64,000 nt of DNA from Impatiens glandulifera (lineage: Eukaryota; Streptophyta; Magnoliopsida; Ericales; Balsaminaceae): positions 4,270,340 to 4,334,339 of the forward strand of contig NC_061863.1 of the NCBI RefSeq assembly GCF_907164915.1, read 5' to 3'. Shown here in pieces: positions 58,441-64,000 of this stretch. The notes beneath the pieces are model-generated. The model ran no database searches, was not told the origin of the DNA, and was given only the letters and a program-made list of their open reading frames with translations. Each line of letters begins with the position of its first letter. Positions within the stretch are counted from its first letter, which is position 1. A program made the position numbers and the translations under genes.

Positions 58441-58702
58441 TAAGGGGTTTGATAAATGTGGCCAGTCGCTCTCCTTTCGACGTCGACTTTTCTTTCTCTC
58501 TCTATTTTCTTCCATCTCTGTCATTTAAACGTTTCGGAGAGGGTGTCTGGTTTCGGATTGAATGTTTACGGTTTTGCCCTTGGTTGGGTTTATTATTTAC
58601 GATTTTCAACAATCCGTTGATATAGTGTCCGACACAAAATTTAGGGTCATTTGTTTAATATTAATTGACTTATTATTTTATTCATTTTTAGATTTTGTTT
58701 TC

Positions 58703-58740
<38 letters not shown>

Positions 58741-60930
58741 TATACTCTTTTGTTCTATTTTACTATTTTATTAAATATAAAAATGTATTTAAACTTAATA
58801 AATATTTATTTTTTTAAACATATATATTTATGATACTCCATTGACTAAAAATAAGTGTATATTTAAAAATAACTAGAATTAGAGTAAAATTAAAGAAATA
58901 TTATTAAATTTGTTAATATATATTATTAAGATAAATTTTAAAACATTATTTTATCTAAATTAACACTCTAATAAGATATTTTATATTTGAACTTAATATT
59001 TTTTTATTATGATCACATTAATATTATTAGGTTAGTCAGTTAAAATACAAAATTATTATATGTGTTTAATATTATAAAATATAACAAGTTAAGAAAAAAA
59101 TAACTAAGAAATTTTGTTCCACCTAAAACACCCTAATTTTATTAAGTAAAATAAAATAGCAAAAAGTTTGATAGAACAAAATTTTAAAAAAACTATAAAT
59201 AATAGTATCGTGTTAGATTTTTAAATTTTTAAAAAGTAAACACAAATAAATAACTAAAATCCAAATAAAGAAACAGATATTTTAGTTTCATGTTTATCTA
59301 AGAGATAAAACTATTTTACTAATTCATTTATTAGTGAAGATGGCAAAAAACTAATAAAGGTGATCAATATTTAACAAATAAATTTGATAAGCTTGAGTGT
59401 TACTCCAGGATAATTTTTAGTTTATTTTTTCCTCTCACTGGTAATATTATTTAATTTTGGGTGTTACAATATCAAAGTTGATGACTTTGTAGGACGAATT
59501 GAAGTGTTAAAAATATTTCTCTCAAATTTTGATAAAAAATTAATATGTGAATCACTTTTAGAGTTATAAATTTACGAGATTATAACTATAAATGAAATAT
59601 CACGCAAATTGTTGAAAATGGTCATATATCAGTTTTAAAAAATAACATTAAATGTGGACTACTCGTGTCAGGGTCGATGAGATGCAACATATACATATGC
59701 TATGCTGAAGATTTAAAATATTTACAATAAAATGTAATTAGTAAAAAAATTGTTTATATTAAACATTTACATTAAAAAAAATTAAATAACATGAATGGTA
59801 AGTAATAAGTGAATAAAATTACACATTTTACTATTACAAGTGAATTTGAAGCAAAATAAATATTAAAGTGAAAGTCACATATTACATTTAAAAATTATAG
59901 TTTATTAGAAAATTAGCATTATCTCCTATAAAGTCATAATTCAAATTTCTAACTTAAAAATATTTAATCTCTTAAATAAAACTTTTTAGTTTTGAGATAT
60001 CTTAATGGGTTAAATAAACATTTAAATAGACATAAATGGTGCACTTACATTCTATTTCATATTAGTTTTATTATTGGACAAATGTATATTAGTAGGAGAT
60101 ATCCTAAAAAAATAAATAAGTTTTATAATACAAGTAAATGTTTATATAAAATTATTACAACTATCTTATATGTTTCACTTCCTAATTTACGATGTCATAC
60201 ATAGTTGGTTCTCTAAATATTTAGTTGAAATAAATTTATTATTTTATAAAAGAATTATAAAATAAAAATTTATTAATTTTTTAAAAATAGTCAATGTATA
60301 TTAAAATGATAAAAAAATCATCACATCAAAACGTGACATAAAAAAAACATACCAATAAGAAAATAATATAAATACTCTATCCAACATATTATCGAACTCA
60401 TAAATTCTTATGAAAACCTAATAACTCTTCGATCTACTTCACAAGTTTTTCAGAACAAATATAAAAAACTTAATATTATTAATAATAATATTATTATGAA
60501 TATATAACTAGATAAAAAATAAATACCATTTATTTTTCATATTCAAGTTAAGACTTATATTTGATATAAATATGCCATATATTTCTGAATACAATATTTA
60601 TTATATACTAATGAAACAAATAAAATAGAAACATTGAGTTTTTTTGAATTATTTAAGATTTTTATTGATTTATTTTTTAAATTTATAAAAGAAAATATAG
60701 GTTATTTTGATTTTTAATTGATTGAATTATTATAGTTTTTTATATTTAAATTTTAAATTTTATAAAAAAAGGTAAAAATATTTTATTTATAATTATTATT
60801 TTTAGATATTTTATGCATGTTCTTCTATTAGAAAAAAAAAACAAAAAATCTAACATCAAACGAAAATAAAAATAACTTAGAAAATAATTGAAATTGGCTT
60901 TTAAATTAGAGGAGAAATGCAAAAAAATAA
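58441..60930. other. AT-rich intergenic DNA, no gene seen
   Basis: Contains an (ATA/TAA)n microsatellite at about 58707-58741. No conserved frames or element ends were recognised. Confidence 0.5.
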
Positions 60931-60954
60931 ATATTGAAAACGGAAGGAGTGAGT

Positions 60955-61500
60955 TGTTACGGTATACCTTAATATTTTATTCATACCTTATACCTTATCT
61001 AAAATTTCGGTATGCAATTTTTGCATACTTTTACCTTACATTGATTTCTCTATACCTTGATTTCGATATACCTTAATTTTGGTATACAAAAAATCCATAC
61101 ATTTTCCTTACATTGATTTCGGTATACCTTAATTTCGGTACAATATCAGTATTATACCTTTAATACCTAAAATACATATTAACTTAAAAAAAAAATCAAT
61201 AGCATTCGAAAGGTAGAGAGTCATATATACAATAATATTTCAGTATAATTATATTTTGATATTATTCAAAAATTATATTTTTATAATTAAATTAATATTA
61301 AATTTATTTAATTATTTCCTTATAAATTATATATATATATATATATATATTAACTTATAAAAATATTTCGGTATTTCGGTATATCTTGATATACCAAAAT
61401 TTAAAAAATCTCATACATTTACGATATATTACGATACATTACATTTTTTTCGGTATATCTTAAAAATCGATATTTTCTATGTATTACGGTATTTTCGATA
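60955..61500. repeat. Cluster of GGTATACCTTAATTTCGGTATAC-like motifs
   Basis: Many short direct and inverted copies of CGGTATACC and ATTTCGGTAT lie in two groups (60955-61165 and 61365-61500), separated by AT-rich DNA. This looks like the paired subterminal repeat regions of a small DNA transposon, but exact ends and target duplication were not found. Confidence 0.5.
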
Positions 61501-62139
61501 TATATATATATATATATATTACTAAATTTTTTAATATATATAATTAAGATATATTTCATAATATTATTTTATCTAAATTAATATTAACAAGATATATAAT
61601 ATATATTTTTCTTAAACTCCAAATTCAAATTCAAAAGACGTGTATAAATTGGCTATTATGTTGTGTTATATTTTAAAATGCTATCAATTAGATGATAAAC
61701 AGCTAGATTTTGGGTGTTGATGGATTGAGATTTAACCGATGGATATTTTTTATTTTTTTTTAAGTTTTCTATACATTAAATAATATTTCTATTTATAGAT
61801 TTTTATAAATAAGAAAATGACCTATAAATTAATTAGTCTCTTACCAAAGATATATAAAATTAGGTGCGTAGAGGGTGTTGTATTGGATCCCAGCTGTCTC
61901 CAATTTTGAAGCATATTCCTTGGGAACCAAACAAGGTCTTAGGAGAAACATAAACAAAAGACCTAAACCTTTAAAAAAATAAAATTTTATATAATATTTT
62001 TTTTTAAAATTCTAATTATAATAAAAAATCCTACAATCATCATTTTATTAATCCTATTACTCAATTTATTAAAAAGAATAATTAAAAAATAATTATTTTA
62101 TACTTATATATTCATTACATTCAAGTTTTCTTATAAAAG

Positions 62140-62201
<62 letters not shown>

Positions 62202-64000
62202 CTTAAAATAAACACAAATCAAGACTTCTTAATTCAATTTTATTTTAATAAAACAAAAAAGTTGAAACCTTAAAAAAAGATAGAATTGATTGATAGGATA
62301 AAGAAAAAAATAAAATAAATAATCTCAAAATTTAAAATTGTTATGACAAGTTGATGCTCACCAAACAATGATAGCTGGAAACAAATAGGCTAAAGACCAA
62401 ATCAAAGTTACCATCATAAAACTGAAAAATGGCAATTAAGTATCACAATGTCAATAAAAAAAGTATTATATATTTGTTCTCTTCTTTAATTTATAAATTC
62501 ATAATTAAAAATCTAACTCAAAATCTTTATTCTCCTATCAAGACTCTTCACATCTACATAAATGAATTATTGTAAAAAAAATTATGAAATAATTACTAAT
62601 TTGATTAATTTATGTGTTTCAATGGTTAGAGATTAAGGATTTTTTTTCAAATTTGAATTATTTAAATAAATCAAATCAATTCATTACATATTTTTACTTT
62701 TTTTAATATTTATCGTATTACTCAATCTATCAATAAAAATATTAATATACTTTATTTTAAATTATTAAATTTATTTTATTAACATATATTAAAATTCTAT
62801 AATATTTTATAAAAAATAAAAAATAAATTTTGCAACTCTTCAAAATCATTGTTAATAATTATCATTTTTTTTCCTCCAAATAAAATAAAATAATTTATCT
62901 TTTTTTTATTATTTTTTTCAATTAATGTGATTGTAATCATTTCCTCTCTCATCTAATATATTTTATCATAATTTCCTCTTCTCTTTCGTTGTCTAAATAT
63001 ATATCTGAACAGAACTTGTTTGAAACAAAGAAAATTTCCAAATTTTTATTAATAGATAAATAAGATTTTTTTTTGGTAAATATGATATGAGAATTTAAAA
63101 AGTTTGAGTGTATACTGTATACTACTTTTATGAAATGAAACTGTTTGTAAAATTAAAGATTATTACAGTTTAATTTAGATAAATAAGTTCTGATTTCTTT
63201 TAATAGATTAAATAATATATATAGAGAGAAGACAAATATTTATTTTTAAAATGGTGGTTCAAATAAAATTGATCTAAGATTTAAATTATTTAATCACTGA
63301 GTGTGATGTTTATTACTCATTTTGTATTTATAACTGAAAATAAATTAAAGATTTTTGTAGCCACATCATATATACAAATTTATAATGAAATCAATCTGAA
63401 CAAATAAGCTAAATTTTATTTTGCCAGAAATTTGTATACCTTTTAAAACTAGTTAAGAAATTATCCTTTGAATATTGTGGAGAATAACTCACTAAGATAG
63501 AAATGATACTTTATAATTGAATAACTAAGTATTGATAAAATTTAAAATTAACATCTCAATATTAAATTTTGAAAGACTTAAATATTTAGAAATAAAAAAT
63601 TAAATTATTCAAATAAAAATATTTAAACTTTAAATATTAATATTTAAATTAATTTAATATTATCTATATATAAATATTAAATAATTAATAATTAAAATAT
63701 AATATATATAGTTTTAATTTGTATATTAAACATGTAATATTTTTTTTTTCATTCCTCTTTTTTTTCTCTCATAAATCTGATCAAATTTTATTTATTTTAA
63801 ATAATATTCAAAATTAATCTTGTAATATGGAGAATCTGATACATAATAATAAAATATATAAAAACTTAATACAACTTTATATATACTAATGTATTAAATT
63901 TTTTTCTTTTTTCTAAAATAAATTAAATATTTTAATTTTTAACATATTTTAACATCTATTATACATTATTAAACAAAATTTTAATATATTAAATGATTTT
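61501..64000. other. AT-rich intergenic DNA, no gene seen
   Basis: (AT)n tracts at about 61499-61520 and 62141-62200. The patch 61860-61970 is richer in G and C (TTGGATCCCAGCTGTCTCC) but unrecognised. Otherwise featureless to the right edge. Confidence 0.5.

Noticed and set aside
1..64000. CRISPR arrays, bacterial operons or a viral insertion
   Set aside because: No regularly spaced repeats with unique spacers, no prokaryotic gene organisation, and all reverse transcriptases fit plant LTR elements or LINEs. The long (AT)n tracts and satellite-like units are ordinary plant repeats.

Overview
This is a window of nuclear DNA from a flowering plant, most likely a eudicot. It is strongly AT-rich, full of (AT)n tracts, and holds only a few real genes among nested transposable elements. 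The signs are a coiled-coil NLR resistance gene, a 492-residue plant catalase with seven introns, a receptor-like cytoplasmic kinase with a plant lipidation motif, GT-AG introns, and Ty1/copia, Ty3/gypsy, L1-type LINE, hAT, Mutator-like, CACTA and Helitron-like sequences. The species cannot be named from the sequence.

Positions 1-5792: the 5' part of a minus-strand CC-NB-ARC gene runs off the left edge. Its upstream flank ends in a Helitron-like terminus on the minus strand. A non-autonomous Ty3/gypsy element (1513-4527) has landed in the hairpin loop of that terminus.

Positions 5793-14977: a complete but mutated Ty1/copia element with both LTRs and a perfect 5-bp target duplication. Its integrase region carries two nested insertions. 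One is a 483-bp hAT-type miniature element (perfect 12-bp TIRs, 8-bp target duplication) that itself contains a nearly intact tRNA-Gly(GCC) gene. The other is a 1.34-kb solo LTR.

Positions 15-36 kb: a displaced copy of the NLR 5' flank, a five-copy tandem repeat with tRNA-like A and B boxes, a degenerate LINE joined abruptly to a minus-strand copia remnant (with a second, inverted solo LTR of the same family), a block of about 800-bp tandem units that mix CACGA-rich DNA with NLR gene pieces, and two 5'-truncated LINE copies.

Positions 36-44 kb: a small two-exon gene of unknown function, a 720-bp inverted-repeat element, then a complete catalase gene with a G-box, a TATA box and a triplicated first intron.

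Positions 44-56 kb: a second Helitron-like terminus, a 2.7-kb Mutator-like element (9-bp target duplication, inverted arms, arrays of a TTTCGGGACCCGAAA palindrome), an AT-rich repeat field ending in a plus-strand Helitron-like terminus, and the 5' end of a CACTA element with a Transposase-associated domain.

Positions 56-64 kb: a complete five-exon RLCK-VII/PBL-type kinase on the minus strand, then AT-rich DNA without recognisable genes.

The genes do not form a pathway. Catalase, the kinase and the NLR belong to peroxisomal H2O2 removal and to immunity or signalling respectively, and are simply neighbours. Exon coordinates were read by hand from splice signals and family conservation.
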